NCBI GenBank assembly: GCA_902729315.2
Contig: LR746273.1
Span: 3,387,001-3,451,000 of the forward strand
Length of the DNA: 64,000 nt
Source of the DNA: Spirodela intermedia
Lineage: Eukaryota; Streptophyta; Magnoliopsida; Alismatales; Araceae
Direction: 5' to 3'
Shown: in pieces, positions 27,501-38,879 of the stretch
Layout: each line of letters starts with the position of its first letter
Numbering within the stretch: the stretch's first letter is position 1
Position numbers and translations under genes: made by a program
The notes under the pieces: model-generated
Databases searched by the model: none
Told to the model about the DNA's origin: nothing
Seen by the model: only the letters and a program-made list of their open reading frames with translations

Positions 27501-28432
27501 GGAGGGACCTTCAGATGGGCGTACCCATGTTTCAACTGCAGTACGTGTGCCTAACTTCTCTGCACAACCTCTAATCTGTGGTCTCGTATGATTTTCCATA
27601 ACAAACAGAAAATCCCTAGTATGATCTAGCAGCATGACTTCAGTAATCTAGTAGGACGATGATCTATAGTAACAAGAATCAGTGATCTACAGTACAATTC
27701 TCTGCGGTAACCAATAACTATGATCTAGTAGCTTGATTCTGTACGGTGACAAAAAAAAGAAGTTAATCGTATGATTCTCTACAACAACCGAAGTCTATGA
27801 TCTAGTAGCATGATTCTCTACAAAAACGGAAAACCCGTAATCCAGTTGTACACAATTCTGAAATCTAGTAGCATGGTTTCACACACCAAAAATAATCTAA
27901 TCTTGTTACTGTAGGATGCGCTACAACAACAGAGATCTAGGATCTATCCCTACAATAGCAAAAATCTGTCTTCTCTTATGATTTTCCTTAATCCACCAGA
28001 ATCAAGTAATTACTATGATTCTCCATGATTGGCAAAGTCTATGATCTGATATGGTTCTGTATATTGTGGCATTCGTTTCAGGTTGTGGGCACCTATGGCT
28101 ATGCCGCCCCAGAATACATCAAGACCGGCCACCTCACAACCAAGAGCGATGTGTGGAGCTTTGGGATAGTCCTGTTCGAGATACTCACAGGGAGACGCTG
28201 CTTAGACCTGGGTCGCCCAAGATCCGAGCGTAAGCTTCTTGATTGGGTAAAGGAGTTTCCGGTAGAGAGCGGGAGATTTACCATGATCATCGATCCCAGG
28301 CTGCAGAATCGATACTCCATCTCTGCCTCACGGTATACTGCCAACCTTGCAAATAGCTGCCTCTCTACAAATCCAAAAGCCCGCCCCACCATGAGCCAGG
28401 TGGTTGAGAGTCTGAGGCATATAATCGGGTGA
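24596..28432 (+). CDS. Receptor-like cytoplasmic kinase, PCRK1/PCRK2-like (RLCK VII), 362 aa
   Basis: Four exons: 24596-24949, 26236-26496, 27418-27540 and 28082-28432, giving 363 codons with TGA. It is a cytoplasmic Ser/Thr kinase; PCRK1 and PCRK2 relay signals from immune receptors. The MKC start, a Ser-rich N-terminus and [16 protein letters not shown] precede the kinase domain. The glycine loop GEGGFGSVY is at 82-90, the ATP-binding lysine at K110 and the alpha-C glutamate near E126. The catalytic loop YRDFKASN has D210 and K212, DFG is at 228-230 and APE at 255-257, so all core residues are present. [12 protein letters not shown] and [15 protein letters not shown] are hallmarks of this subfamily. 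The protein stops right after subdomain XI ([13 protein letters not shown]), shorter than the roughly 410-420 residues I recall for Arabidopsis PCRKs. Introns 1 and 3 are filled with degenerate tandem repeats. Confidence 0.92.
24990..26160 (+). repeat. Degenerate repeat array in kinase intron 1
   Basis: The intron holds several diverged copies of a unit of roughly 130-160 bases. Recurring blocks are CATTTTTAGAGAGTTTTCTTCGA (for example near 25013, 25160 and 25290), TGATCTGGGTTTTTACG (near 25061, 25335, 25490 and 25778), TTCTCAGACTC-GGGTTGGT-ACAAGTTTT and CCAAACCCTAAAATA-TGCAAAA. The sequence is AT-rich and noncoding. Confidence 0.75.
27590..28075 (+). repeat. Minisatellite-like array in kinase intron 3
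   Basis: A unit of about 45-65 bases, with the core GATCTAGTAGCATGATTCTC followed by TACAACAACNGAA, recurs at least six or seven times in degenerate form (near 27620, 27675, 27720, 27790, 27850, 27930 and 28010). It fills almost all of intron 3 and is a different unit from that in intron 1. Confidence 0.8.
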
Positions 28433-29478
28433 GAGCAGATCAAGACCTGGAAATGCAGTGAAGGTAGAACTTTATCATTGTTTTGTATTCCTTGATAGTC
28501 TTGGAAGTCAACCTCTTCTTTACCTCAAAATCAACGAGGCATAGTCTTTTCGGGATCTTCCTCAACTTCACCACTAGTGCACATTAGTCATCCTTGAGTA
28601 TTGTTTTTTGTGTTAAGAAATAACCAGACTTGCAAAAAGTTTTGTGGAGCAGTAGATGCAGAAAACTCAGAGTCTGGGGCACTGCTTGTATGCAGTTCTG
28701 GATCAGTTCCTAGTCAGTGACTGTATTTTTTCTGAATTATTAAGAAAAAATAGCAGATATGAGACTATAACATGAAAAATCTGACTTGTACCTCTATTTG
28801 TAGCATTACTTGTGAGTCGTTCTAAATACATTCCTCCTCCAGACGTCATCTTTTGAATCGTGGTCTTTTTGCGAGATATTTGCATGAGAACGACAATAAT
28901 CAATCAATCTTCCACCTATGTTTCTCGTTTCGGTGCTCTGTAGTTGCAGCTCCAATCCTTTTCTCCAAAATCTCCAGAGCCATACAGAATATTTCCAGAC
29001 ACCTGCATTAGAACAGCAGTCAGTGATCCATCTTCTCGTACCTCCGGATTCTAGCCATTAAGGTATCAGACTCTTCCAAGGTAGGACTCACAAGACAAAC
29101 TTCAGAATGAGAGCCTTCCTCTTACTGTTTTTGTTGACGGATTCGATGGGGGAAGTCGGATTCCATGGAATGACGAGCAGGCGGCGGGATCGGCCTTTCC
29201 CCGTCTGAGCTGCAGCATCATATTCTCTAGTTCCGCAAAGCGTCGCCAGTTGTCGCCGGCCAACAGATGCCTGCTCGTGCTCTCCTACCGGCTCAACGCT
29301 CGTCTCCTCCAATCGTTGCCAAAAATCTGAGATAAGCTCGATTCGTCGGATCTCTGCAACGGGTTCTCCCCGGAGAGATCAGCGTCGTCGCCCGATGTTT
29401 CGCCCCTAGCCTACCTCACGAAAAGCCACGGGAAGCTCTTCGCAAGGTGTTGCTGCCACCTCATTCATCTCCAAGCCG
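28433..29478. other. Kinase 3' end and GC-rich upstream region
   Basis: Kinase 3' untranslated sequence, then from about 29.1 kb a more GC-rich stretch leading to the open frame at 29479. A 33-codon frame at 29107-29208 (+) starts with a signal-like MRAFLLLFLL. Nothing else is recognisable. Confidence 0.4.
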
Positions 29479-29877
29479 ATGAAGTTCAGAGCGGCGCCCC
29501 TCCTCGCTAGCATCAACCTCATAGTTGAGTATCCGCCCTCGATCCCCTGCGTTCCAGTATCTGGCAGCGAGTTCCGATGCGTGGGGCTGCCTCTTTCAGC
29601 GCTGGTGTATCCCGGCCATCTCGCCGGAAAACTTCACGCCGGTTCCACCGAACGCCACCGCAGCAATAGCAAGGATCAGGTCGCCGTGCAGAAGCAGCAG
29701 TGTGAAGCATCATCTCTCGAGGAAGAAGCCACCGCAATCGAATCCCCGGCCTCCTCCTCCTCCTCTGAGGAGCGTTTCCTCCAGAAATTCGCCACCACGG
29801 TTCTCACCGCCGCGCTCACGGCAGCCTTCACGACCGTCGTTGAGACCCCGATGAAAGCGAATCAGAAAAGCCCCTAA
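29479..29877 (+). CDS. Unrecognised small protein, 132 aa (tentative)
   Basis: A single open frame that I do not recognise. Support for coding is compositional: third positions are strongly G/C (about 70 percent by eye), above the local average, and codon choice stays even to the stop. The frame is also open upstream back to a TAG at 29407-29409, so an earlier exon is possible. The predicted protein has a Gln/Glu/Ser-rich middle with a run of five serines and ends in a helix-like EERFLQKFATTVLTAALTAAF segment that could be amphipathic or membrane-associated. No cysteine pattern or enzyme motif is visible. It could equally be a chance frame in a GC-rich patch. Confidence 0.35.
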   Translation: MKFRAAPLLASINLIVEYPPSIPCVPVSGSEFRCVGLPLSALVYPGHLAGKLHAGSTERHRSNSKDQVAVQKQQCEASSLEEEATAIESPASSSSSEERFLQKFATTVLTAALTAAFTTVVETPMKANQKSP

Positions 29878-30505
29878 GCCGGCTTTATCAGGCTCAGTAC
29901 GTTAAACGATGCAGTTATCGGATCCGGTCCCACACCCTTGCCACCTCACCGGGTTTGGGGACTTTGGGAGCGCCACATGGCGTGAGAAGCTCATCGCGTG
30001 GCCCGATCACTACCTGGATTTCCTGAAATGCTCGCGACAGTTTTATTTATGAATCGCCTCAAAAGAAATAAGCCCATACTATTTTACAAAAATCCTTCCG
30101 TAAATGATACATGTTATAATATTAAAAAGGAATAACGTATAATTAATGTACATTTATAAAATAACCTTATTTATGATTTTGTTTAAATGACATTATGTTT
30201 TTCATAATTAGTATGTTTTTTCTTTGACATTTTTTAAATCCACAAAGAGTATTTTAGATGGATATCATAATAACAAAAATGATAAATGCACTTTATTTTC
30301 ATGAGAATCCCTCTTGCTAGTTTTAGGAGGGATGACTCGTTTATCATCCAAAAAAAATGATTAGTAATTAAAATAAAATAGTCAACACATTTACTATATA
30401 AAAAATCTAAGTGATTGTCAATACCTAGAGAATCACAATAATTCTAGATATGTGGAGAGCTAGGTAATGAGCTGAATACTAAAGTGAGAAAAAGAGAGGT
30501 CTATT
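29878..30505. other. AT-rich intergenic DNA
   Basis: Sharp fall in GC after about 30.05 kb. No coding signal or transposon end is seen before the tandem repeat begins. Confidence 0.5.
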
Positions 30506-31117
30506 GGCAATTCAGGTTGTTTATTTGGACTGAAAGTACAAAGCAACTTTTATAATCACATTAATAAGTTTGAGATGTAAATATGACAATTTAAATTTAT
30601 ATATTATTAAGTACCTGAAAAATGACATAAATCAAACTAATATATAAATTTATATATTATATGATATAAGCAATCATTTGGACGGGAAAGTACATCACAA
30701 TTTTTCTAATCGCATGAATAAATTTGAGACGTATACTTGATGGCATAAATTTATATATTATTAAGTGCCTAAAAGGGATATTAATCGAACATATATATAA
30801 AATTATATTATTATATGATAGGCATATAAGTAATTCAGGTTTTTTATTTGGTCGGGAAAACATAATAGCACTAAAAACATTAAAATGTAAATATGCTGGT
30901 AAATATATATTTATTTAGTGCCTGAAGAACGACATAAATCGAATTAATATGTAAAATTATATACTATATGATAGGCATATTCAGGTGGTTTGTTGGGATG
31001 GAAAGTTTATCGCGACTTTTATAATGGTATTAATAAATTTAAAATGTAAACATGATGGTGTAAATTTATATATAATTAAATGCATGAAAAAGGATATAAA
31101 TCGAACTAATATAACGG
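30506..31117 (+). repeat. AT-rich tandem repeat, four units of about 150-160 bp
   Basis: Four head-to-tail degenerate units start near 30506, 30668, 30821 and 30973. Each has the order TTCAGG-TTTATTTGG-CGGGAAAG, then ATTAATAAATTTGAGATGTAAA, TAAATTTATATATTATTAAGTGCCTGAAAA, GACATAAATCGAACTAATAT, and ends in an AT run with ATGATAGGCATAT. No coding potential. It stops just short of the GC-rich leader-like sequence at 31.19 kb. Confidence 0.85.
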
Positions 31118-31189
31118 ATTTATGATTTCTTTCAATTAAAAAAATAATGAAAGTTGCGATCCATTTTTGATGATCCGTAAAACCCGCCA

Positions 31190-33985
31190 GAAGCCTGTCG
31201 GCGTGCGTCCCCCAACGTTCGCTCCGTCGCCAGCCGCCGTTCGCCGGGCTCTCTGGTTCCCTTCTCTCTCGATCGACGCCCATCGCCGGTAGGACACCTC
31301 CTCCTTCTCTCTCTCTCTCTTGCTCTTGCTCTTCTTGTCCTTGCATCTTTCTTCTACTCGTCGTCCCTCTCCTTTTCTTTCCATCTGTGGCCCTATACTC
31401 TCTCCATTGATCCGATAGCCCTGTTCTCTGGTTATATTCTTCATCTTTCTCCCTCTCTTCTCGTCCTCATATGCTCTGAACACCCAGCAACCTCCTTTCT
31501 CTCGCTGCACACATGCACGGGCAGTGGAGTCCCTCCTTGATGGTGGGCTCCGGCCGATTTCTGTGATTGTATGTTTTGCATTTTATTTTTTCTGTATGTT
31601 GCGCGTCGAATGAAGGCCCATTTTGGTCTCAGATCAAAACAGATTTGGATTGGATTGTTTCGATCTCTATGTCAGTCGGCTGATTTTCAACCACATCAGC
31701 TGTTTTCTCGGGCAACACATTTTATCATGTGAAGTAGTGCTGTTTCTTCATTCTGCATTATTTCGCGCCAAAGCTAAATAGAAAAATCTTGAGATGTATG
31801 CCCTGCAATTATCCGCTGTGCACTCCCAGTAGGCGTCCTTGCCTTCTTAAACGAGTGGTTCCCCATGGCCCTTTCCACTCCTAGCTTCCGGTTCCTGTTG
31901 GTCCGCAACAGACATTAAGTTAGTAAGCAAGCTACTTGGTCTCTAGCCATCAGTGGAAGAATTATTTTCTGGGAGGTCTGTTTATATCTGATATAGTCCG
32001 GCTACATATAAGAGTATATATAATCGTTGGTGCTGAAATAAGTGGAAAATAGATGGACACAATACAAACGTCACAACCCAACCCTCTGGTCCCACTGGAT
32101 GACAAACTTAAACTTTTCGGTACAATAAGGAATAGAGTTATGCAATACTGACAGAGCTGACAGATGTGTGTTTTTGGCGTGGACTCAAATTCTAATTGGA
32201 GAAGTTGGTCAAAAGTTTCCTTGGCCACCTTCTAAAAGGCTGGGTTTCTTAAAACTTTATTGAGATTTTACCATTGTAAATTTTTTGCTCTTAAAAATTT
32301 TCAAACTTCACACTTTCAGCTCTTCACTTGCGTCGAAATCCTGTGTATGTGTTGACTCTTATCTTTTTCCGTGTCAATCTTCATTGTTTGGATGTTAATT
32401 TGTTACATAGGTATTGACACTTGTTTTTAAAGAATTAACGTCTATATGCCTCATATGTCCACCTTTATGTAAATTACATTATGTTCTCTACTCATGCCAA
32501 TACTTATCTTCCAATTATCTTATCTTGGAATGCATGCTTTATTTGCTCGAGAGAGCATCAATGCTTCTTTACCAAGTGTTGAGAATTCTAAACTTCAATG
32601 ATCGCTGTTGTTTCTTAATACCAGGTGTGGACACTTTTATTATAGGTGTAGACACTTGCCTAATTTAACTTGATAGTCTTTAGTTTACTTATCCAAGTTT
32701 TTCTTATTTATATGATATATAAACAGAAGCACATTTTGACACATCCATGTGCATGACATAAGCATGATTTGAAATTCAAATTTTTTTCTTTTATAAGGTT
32801 TAATAATTTGATCTACTAAAATAAAAAATGACGATTTTTTCGTATGGTTGAGATATAGTGTCTACTATGTAACAGTCTACCAAACCATCTGAGTGCGGTG
32901 GCTTTTAGAATATTTTTCTACATATGGTTTTGATTTTATTTCTTGTAATAAGAAAAAACTGATCACATCATTCTCAATATTTTTTTGACTTCAATTAGAT
33001 TTGACATTCAATGGTACCATTCAATACTCTCGTCCAGCATCAAATTGGGCATCACACCATAGAATTTTCATTGCGCACATATTTTATTTTCATTCCTATA
33101 TGGTTTCGGATTTTGAAGAAATCTGTTTGGTGTATCCGTGGCATTGCATTCAGGTACTATGGTGTTTAGAGGTGATAGTCTACTAAACAAACTCTTGACT
33201 GATAAGCTGGCAGGGATATTATGTCACATTGAGGGTATATCGGTAATATACTTTTAAAATGTTAGGATATGCTTTTAAATTAGAGATATTTTTAAAAAGC
33301 AAATACAAAATTTTCGCTTGCTTTTTTCATGATTGCTATTGATTCATGGTTAGAACCTTACAGGGTTTCCTCTTCTAAAGATAAATATCCCAGTATATGT
33401 CCACGAAGGTTAAATACGATCTTACCCATGGTGTGAGCATGCATTTAAAAACAAAAAGGTTTACATGTCACGCTATCAAATTGATGATAGAAAAAGGAAA
33501 CTAATGTCAGACTGCAAATTAATTTTATCTGAATAGATCCCTTTTGAGGATGCTTTTCATTATATAATTTATTATTGACTTCTTCTTATAGAATGACAGT
33601 GAAGATTCCTTTTTTAAATTGACATTTCATTTTTATCATCTTCTTTCTCTCAAGTTCGTAAGTGCACCATGCTCTCCCACGATTTCTGAGAGCATTATGT
33701 GAACCTTTTTCATTGAAAACATATAGTTAGACTAAATGTGCTCGCTATTGACAGCAGTTATCTAAATAGCCGGGTTTTTCAAATGACACATCTGAAATTT
33801 GATATCTATTTTTTTCTTGTATCAGCTCTTTACCCACTCAAGATGTTTGAATGAGATAACAATAAATAAATCTGCACTAGTGGCTATTGAAACACATTCC
33901 TCACAAATGTGAATTTTGTTTTTGTTTATTAACGTCTTAGTGAAAATCAATAATCATTGAGTACCTCTTATCTGTGCAGGAGTTA
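31190..33985 (+). promoter_or_regulatory. Probable TFCA leader exon and 2.7-kb leader intron
   Basis: A GC- and CT-rich stretch at 31.19-31.5 kb looks like a promoter and untranslated first exon. A possible donor (CGCCG before GTAGGA) is at 31289. The acceptor TGTGCAG ending at 33979 precedes the TFCA start codon by six bases, so the leader must be spliced from upstream. Nothing else is recognisable in the intron. The first exon position is an inference. Confidence 0.45.
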
Positions 33986-36900
33986 ATGGCTACTCTTCGT
34001 AATTTGAAAATAAAGACAAGTACTTGCAAACGAATTCTTAAAGAGCTCCATTCTTATGAAAAAGAGGTGGAGAAGGAAGCTGCAAAGACAGCAGACATGA
34101 AGGAGAAAGGAGCTGATCCCTATGATCTCAAGCAACAGGTAGCTATTACCAGTCAACTTTTCCATTCTTTTGTTATTTGAAGTTTAATATTGAAATGTGT
34201 AAATGAGAAAACATGTCAAATCTTTTGTTAGGAATACGATCTCTAATAGCCCTAGATTTCATACATTAGTACTGCATTTTAATCCCGAGTTCACCCTCTT
34301 GGGAGCTCTTTGGCTTCTAAATTATCAACCATCTCGTTCATTTTGATGCTTTCGAAAAGGACACCGTAATTATCTAGCCAAATGCTCCTTCATGTCTTCT
34401 ATTATGGTATAGAAATTTTCAGTTTTCCTCAATCGGATGATTGCATGCTCTCCATTCTCCGAGAATCCACATTTTTGGGTTAGACAGGTGGAGAATGGAT
34501 GGATAGAGAGGCAATATGATGGGAAGTGTTTGATTAGAAGACTTCTTACAGTAGATTGCGGGCTCAGCTATCATCAAAGGTCACGATTAGAATTTTCTCG
34601 ACAAGCTGCTCTTATGCCCTTATCTTCCTCGTTATTTGAGGGCGCTTCTTGGATCTCAGACAGTCTGCTTCTCTGCTTCTTCATCAATAACACCAATAGG
34701 ATCCCTGGGTGATGAAATTTCAGCCTGTCCAGAACATTTCCATCAAATAATACTTCTGTTTCAGGACTTCCATGCTGTTCTAAAGCCCCAGATACTTCTG
34801 CTGTCTCAACTGTCGTTCTCTTTTCTTTTCTTCTCTTTTTGATGACTGCACATGGAAGTAAACTGCCCCAAATTTTAGCCGATGATAGGGTTTAAAAGTC
34901 CACATGTTAGAAATTGGCTGAATTTCGATTACGCCTGTTTCGTGGCACTGAGATGTGGCTGCAAATATAGACTACTTTGTGTAATACATATAAAGACATG
35001 AATGGCTATAAATAGAAACTATTCTGTATTAATATGAATAAGTTTTATCTTTCATCTTTTTGGACCAGTTCCGGCTCATACATTATTGAAATAAATTACC
35101 ACTATCGTTTTGAAGATGGATTGATATAATATAGGGTCAGTTTTGATATGCTCAATCTCTTTCTGTGCTGACAATGCTCGAACTCTCAATTCAGAAATCA
35201 CATCTTTCTACTTCAGTAGCAACCTATTTTTGTCTGTAAGTTGATTCATGAAATGGTCGTCTAATTTCTGTTTCCTAGCTTAGTCAACTGTACAAAGCTC
35301 TGCCACAATCAGCTAGTGGAATGGCTTCAGAGCTCATTGTTTTCCATCTATCCCATGTGATATACTATGATCTTTGGGACAGATGTGTGGCTTAGGTTAT
35401 TGTTTTCGACCAGTCCCATGGAAAATACAATGATTTATGGGGGACATCTTTGGTTGAGTGTTGCAGATGTATTTTTATCGGTGGCTTTTTGTGGCTCTTC
35501 CTATACTAATGCGTAGAGAAGTGGGATTGGATCTGTCTTCCGGTCTTTGTCCATTCTGTCCACCTCAAAGGGTGTCGGAAGATCCTTCTGTATTTCCACG
35601 TCTTTAGCGTTGGAGAAGAATGAGGGGTGTACTTTCGGATAGCCCACATGTGAGACTGGATTGAGTGATGTTGACAGGGCGGTGAAGGCTGGGGACACAG
35701 GTTGCTATGGAGCTGGGAGGGAAAGGTTGAAATCAGTTACATGGCGGATGATTAGAATCCAGATGAATTAAATCGATTCAAAATTGGCACGATTGACCTG
35801 TTTTCAATGGGTGGGGAATGGAAGGATCCAATCTCTCTTGACATTGAAAAACAGAAAAAAATACTAATCGTCCCAAGAAGTGATGTCTAGCTGATTAGGA
35901 GCTGGGCTGGGACACTAAAGGCATATTTGCCCTTCTGTCTTTCAATTAAAGACGTGGATATGAAAAAAATGGAAAATATGTTATAAGTAGGACAAAAATC
36001 TACCAATATTGAATAAGAAAACGCTGGAGAGTTGAAGCAAAAAACAAAATTTACCTCTGCCACTGCCCCCTCCCTCTTTTCCTCTTCTTCTCGTGTGTGA
36101 GATTGTGAGACTGGAGTAAGGATCGAGGTGGAGGAATACTGAAGGGTTTTTTAAAAGTTAACTATCGTTTGTCCGTTTTTCGTTCTATACCATCACCAGT
36201 TGTATGTTCCTATCATATTTATCTTCTGCATTTTAGCTGAATCTGCCTTCGTCCAAGGGCAGCTGATGTGCAGAGTCTGAACCTGATTTTTTTTTTTGGG
36301 TTAATTCCAGTGGGCTCTGTCAGGACATCAAAACTGATAATGGTCAATGATCGTAATGGCTGAGCGAGAGCGAGATGTTTCCTGTAGGACATTCCTGGGG
36401 TCATTTGTATTTCCTTCGACCATAAATTCAAGGATGGGTTAGACGCAGAAGTGTAGAGGAGTGCATGTATGTATATTTGTGAATAAATGTTCTATAACAA
36501 TCGTTGGTTGTCAGTCCTATTTCACCTGATTACAGTATATTTTTATTGTTTTCCACAATCTCATATGGTCAGCCTTTCCATCTATCCAACATTACTGAGC
36601 GATCTTTTTTTATCGCAGTGCATGTCGGCCTATCTATTTAGGGGAATGTTTTCATGGAATAGGCTACTGAGATTGGCTCACTCAAGTAATCAAAGACTTT
36701 CCTCCTGTAGTTGCTCTTGTAGATGGTCTCGTTGCACCAATTTGAATCTGATGGATATTTTTTCACATTAGGCTGTGCCACTCCATGTACTTAACCTCTG
36801 GCTGATTGATCTGTTGTCTTGGATCTTGGATACATTTCGTAGCTTTTCTTCATCATATGATGTTTCTCCTAGAGTTTATTATCGACAATAGATGATATAT

Positions 36901-37298
36901 TTAGCCTCTCAAATAACTGGCTACAGAAGTTCCACCCATGGATACTTTCCTTCGTATCTCCTAAGGGTAATTAAGTTATCTGTTAACCATTTCCTTATAA
37001 AACTGATTGGATAGCTGTATTTTATTTAGGAGAATGTCTTAGCAGAGTCAAGGATGATGATCCCTGACTGTCGCAAACGCCTGGAGGCATCACTTGGAGA
37101 TTTGAAGGGAACATTGGTATACATCCCAGAATAATGATGCTCAATGGAAAGACCTACAAACTTTATCTCTGCTCTAATAATATTTGAATATCCTTTCAGG
37201 CTGAAATCAAGGATTCAGATCTTCAGGGCCCTGATATTGGAGACGCTGAAAGCATGGTGACTGAGGTTGAGGCTTTCTTTCAAAGTATCGAAGCATGA
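33986..37298 (+). CDS. TFCA: Tubulin-folding cofactor A (tubulin-specific chaperone A), 112 aa
   Basis: Three coding exons: 33986-34138, 37030-37116 and 37200-37298, giving 113 codons including TGA. Cofactor A captures quasi-native beta-tubulin released from the CCT chaperonin and passes it to the later folding cofactors in the cytosol; loss of the Arabidopsis gene (KIESEL) disturbs microtubules. The sequence MATLRNLKIKTSTCKRILKELHSYEKEVEKEAAKTADMKEKGADPYDLKQQ, then ENVLAESRMMIPDCRKRLEASL, is diagnostic. The protein is a three-helix bundle, and length and order are complete. The second coding exon follows a 2.9-kb intron in which I recognise no other gene. Confidence 0.96.
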
Positions 37299-37677
37299 GC
37301 ATTTAGCACAATGGGCTGTTGAAGGTCTGGTGCCTTTTTAGACTGGTCTTTTACTATATAGCACCTATGCCCTATAGGGTTCGGTGCCATCGTGCTCTCC
37401 TAAGTAGATATAGCTGTTTTGTGATGAATTCCAGCAAGCTACATATTTATGAGTCTCGCTGATGATTTCTCATTGCTGGGGCCAGGGGATGTACCAATCT
37501 GAAGTTTTAGAGCACTAAAATGGGTCCGTGAGAAGCTCATTTGGGACCTTTCCTCGGGTCCTACTTTAGAACCCAGCTAAAATCTGAGATATTCATGGCA
37601 TTGGAATGTTTATCAGATTTTCGTCCCACAAGAGAACATTTTCTTCAGTAATTCATTTGATGTTTGCTAGAATTTGT

Positions 37678-38015
37678 TGAGACCTTCTGGGCCGGTCCGG
37701 AAGAAAGACACCTAAATGAAACAGCAAAACGAAACTAGAACTGAATGTTGAGCAGCTCTGTCCACAAACACAGCAAGACAGAAAAGGGAAACATGAAGGA
37801 AACAGAAGAGGGTGGGGGTCTAGGGGATGCCCTAGGGTTCAGAAGAGTAGGTAATTTGAGAGACTCCCAACTCAGCTAGTTGATCCCTTTTTTCTGGATG
37901 ACTTAATTGTTTAATTCGAAACCCTTTTTCTGTCTCATTTAACAAGCAGCCTTAATCTAATTTACTCTTCTGTCCCCTATAAGTTGCCCTTGCTTTTTAC
38001 GGTTGTATGTTATAG
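37678..38015 (-). repeat. Terminal-repeat segment (left) of the gypsy block
   Basis: Similar in order and sequence to 48799-49109. Shared blocks include AGAAAGACAC, GAGCA-CTCTGTCCACA, GATGCCCTAGGGTTCA, GAGA-TCCCAACTC and TTTTACGGTTGTATG. Its lower edge TGAGACC corresponds to TGACCC at 48799. Read leftward this is the R/U5-like end of a 3' LTR with a TATA-like TTTATAAAAG near 38390. No target duplication could be confirmed. Confidence 0.65.
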
Positions 38016-38354
38016 GTTTCCCCCTTTTTTTTTTGGCCTGAGACCAGCCTCAACTATCATGCCGTGAACCTCGAGCAATACTCTACTTTACTGCGGCAAG
38101 GAAATGACACCAAAGCACTTGTATTACCGCAAGAAGGATGTACATGGAGGGAGAAGAGCCCAACACAATTTTCTTAGCTTCCAGCTCTCTCTCAACCCCC
38201 CATCGGCTCCTTTCCTATAGTCATTGGACTGCAGCTTCCTCAGCTCTTTTTGAGCTCTCCTCTTCTCTCTCATAAGCTTTTCTTCTACTGAGACAAGAGC
38301 TTCCCTCTCTCTCTTTGTGTACAGCACTCACTCATGCCTCTTTTTCTCCTTCTT

Positions 38355-38560
38355 CTATCTTCTAGAGGGTGGAGTTCTCCATCTTTTATAAAGGGAGAGG
38401 CCTATAGAACCTTCTTTGTTTAAACCTTTCATTTGCTACCTTTTTGTGCAGACCCTTTCTTCTATCTGCCTTAAATCTATCTTAGGTCTAAAAGCATCAT
38501 TTCAAATCCAAGAAACTTGCTCCATCCAAGCTTTCTTAGTTTGTCCACATGAATTTGATG
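38355..38560 (-). repeat. LTR promoter-region repeat, copy A
   Basis: Pairs with 44273-44480 at roughly 70 percent identity by eye. Both contain a TATA-like box read leftward (TTTATAAAAG here, TATATAAGG there) beside a GGTGGAG-TCTCCACC-like block and a CTTTCTTC-ATCTG-CTT block. In this copy it joins directly to chromodomain-coding sequence, so the first part of the LTR is missing. Confidence 0.65.
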
Positions 38561-38850
38561 TCATCATTAGAGAATGCTTTTTGAGGTATTGATGGATCAA
38601 GTCCTCAAATTCCCAGAGGTTGATGTAGCATTCCCATGTTGCATATTTGAGAGGTTTGCTCTACCATTTCATCATGATGTAGTTGTGGCAATGACACTTA
38701 GAATGTAGCTCCTCCATTATCTTCTCGTTAGTCCAAGATAACTTTAGCTTTCTTAGAGTACTAGGCACATGTCATGAGTGGTGTTTGTTGTGGCTAGGTG
38801 TGCTCCATGTCGTCTTCATCAACCACATACTTCAAAAGGGAGATGTGGAA
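38560..38850 (-). pseudogene. Gypsy integrase tail and chromodomain remnant (series 1)
   Basis: Read leftward, the segment encodes a WESxxxLxxFxDLIxxYL-like chromodomain end (ATWECYINLWEFEDLIHQYL in part), interrupted by stops. Chromodomains mark the chromovirus branch of Ty3/gypsy, where they guide integration to particular chromatin. Confidence 0.6.
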
Positions 38851-38879
38851 GATTGATCATGCATTAGTTGTTGTTTTTA

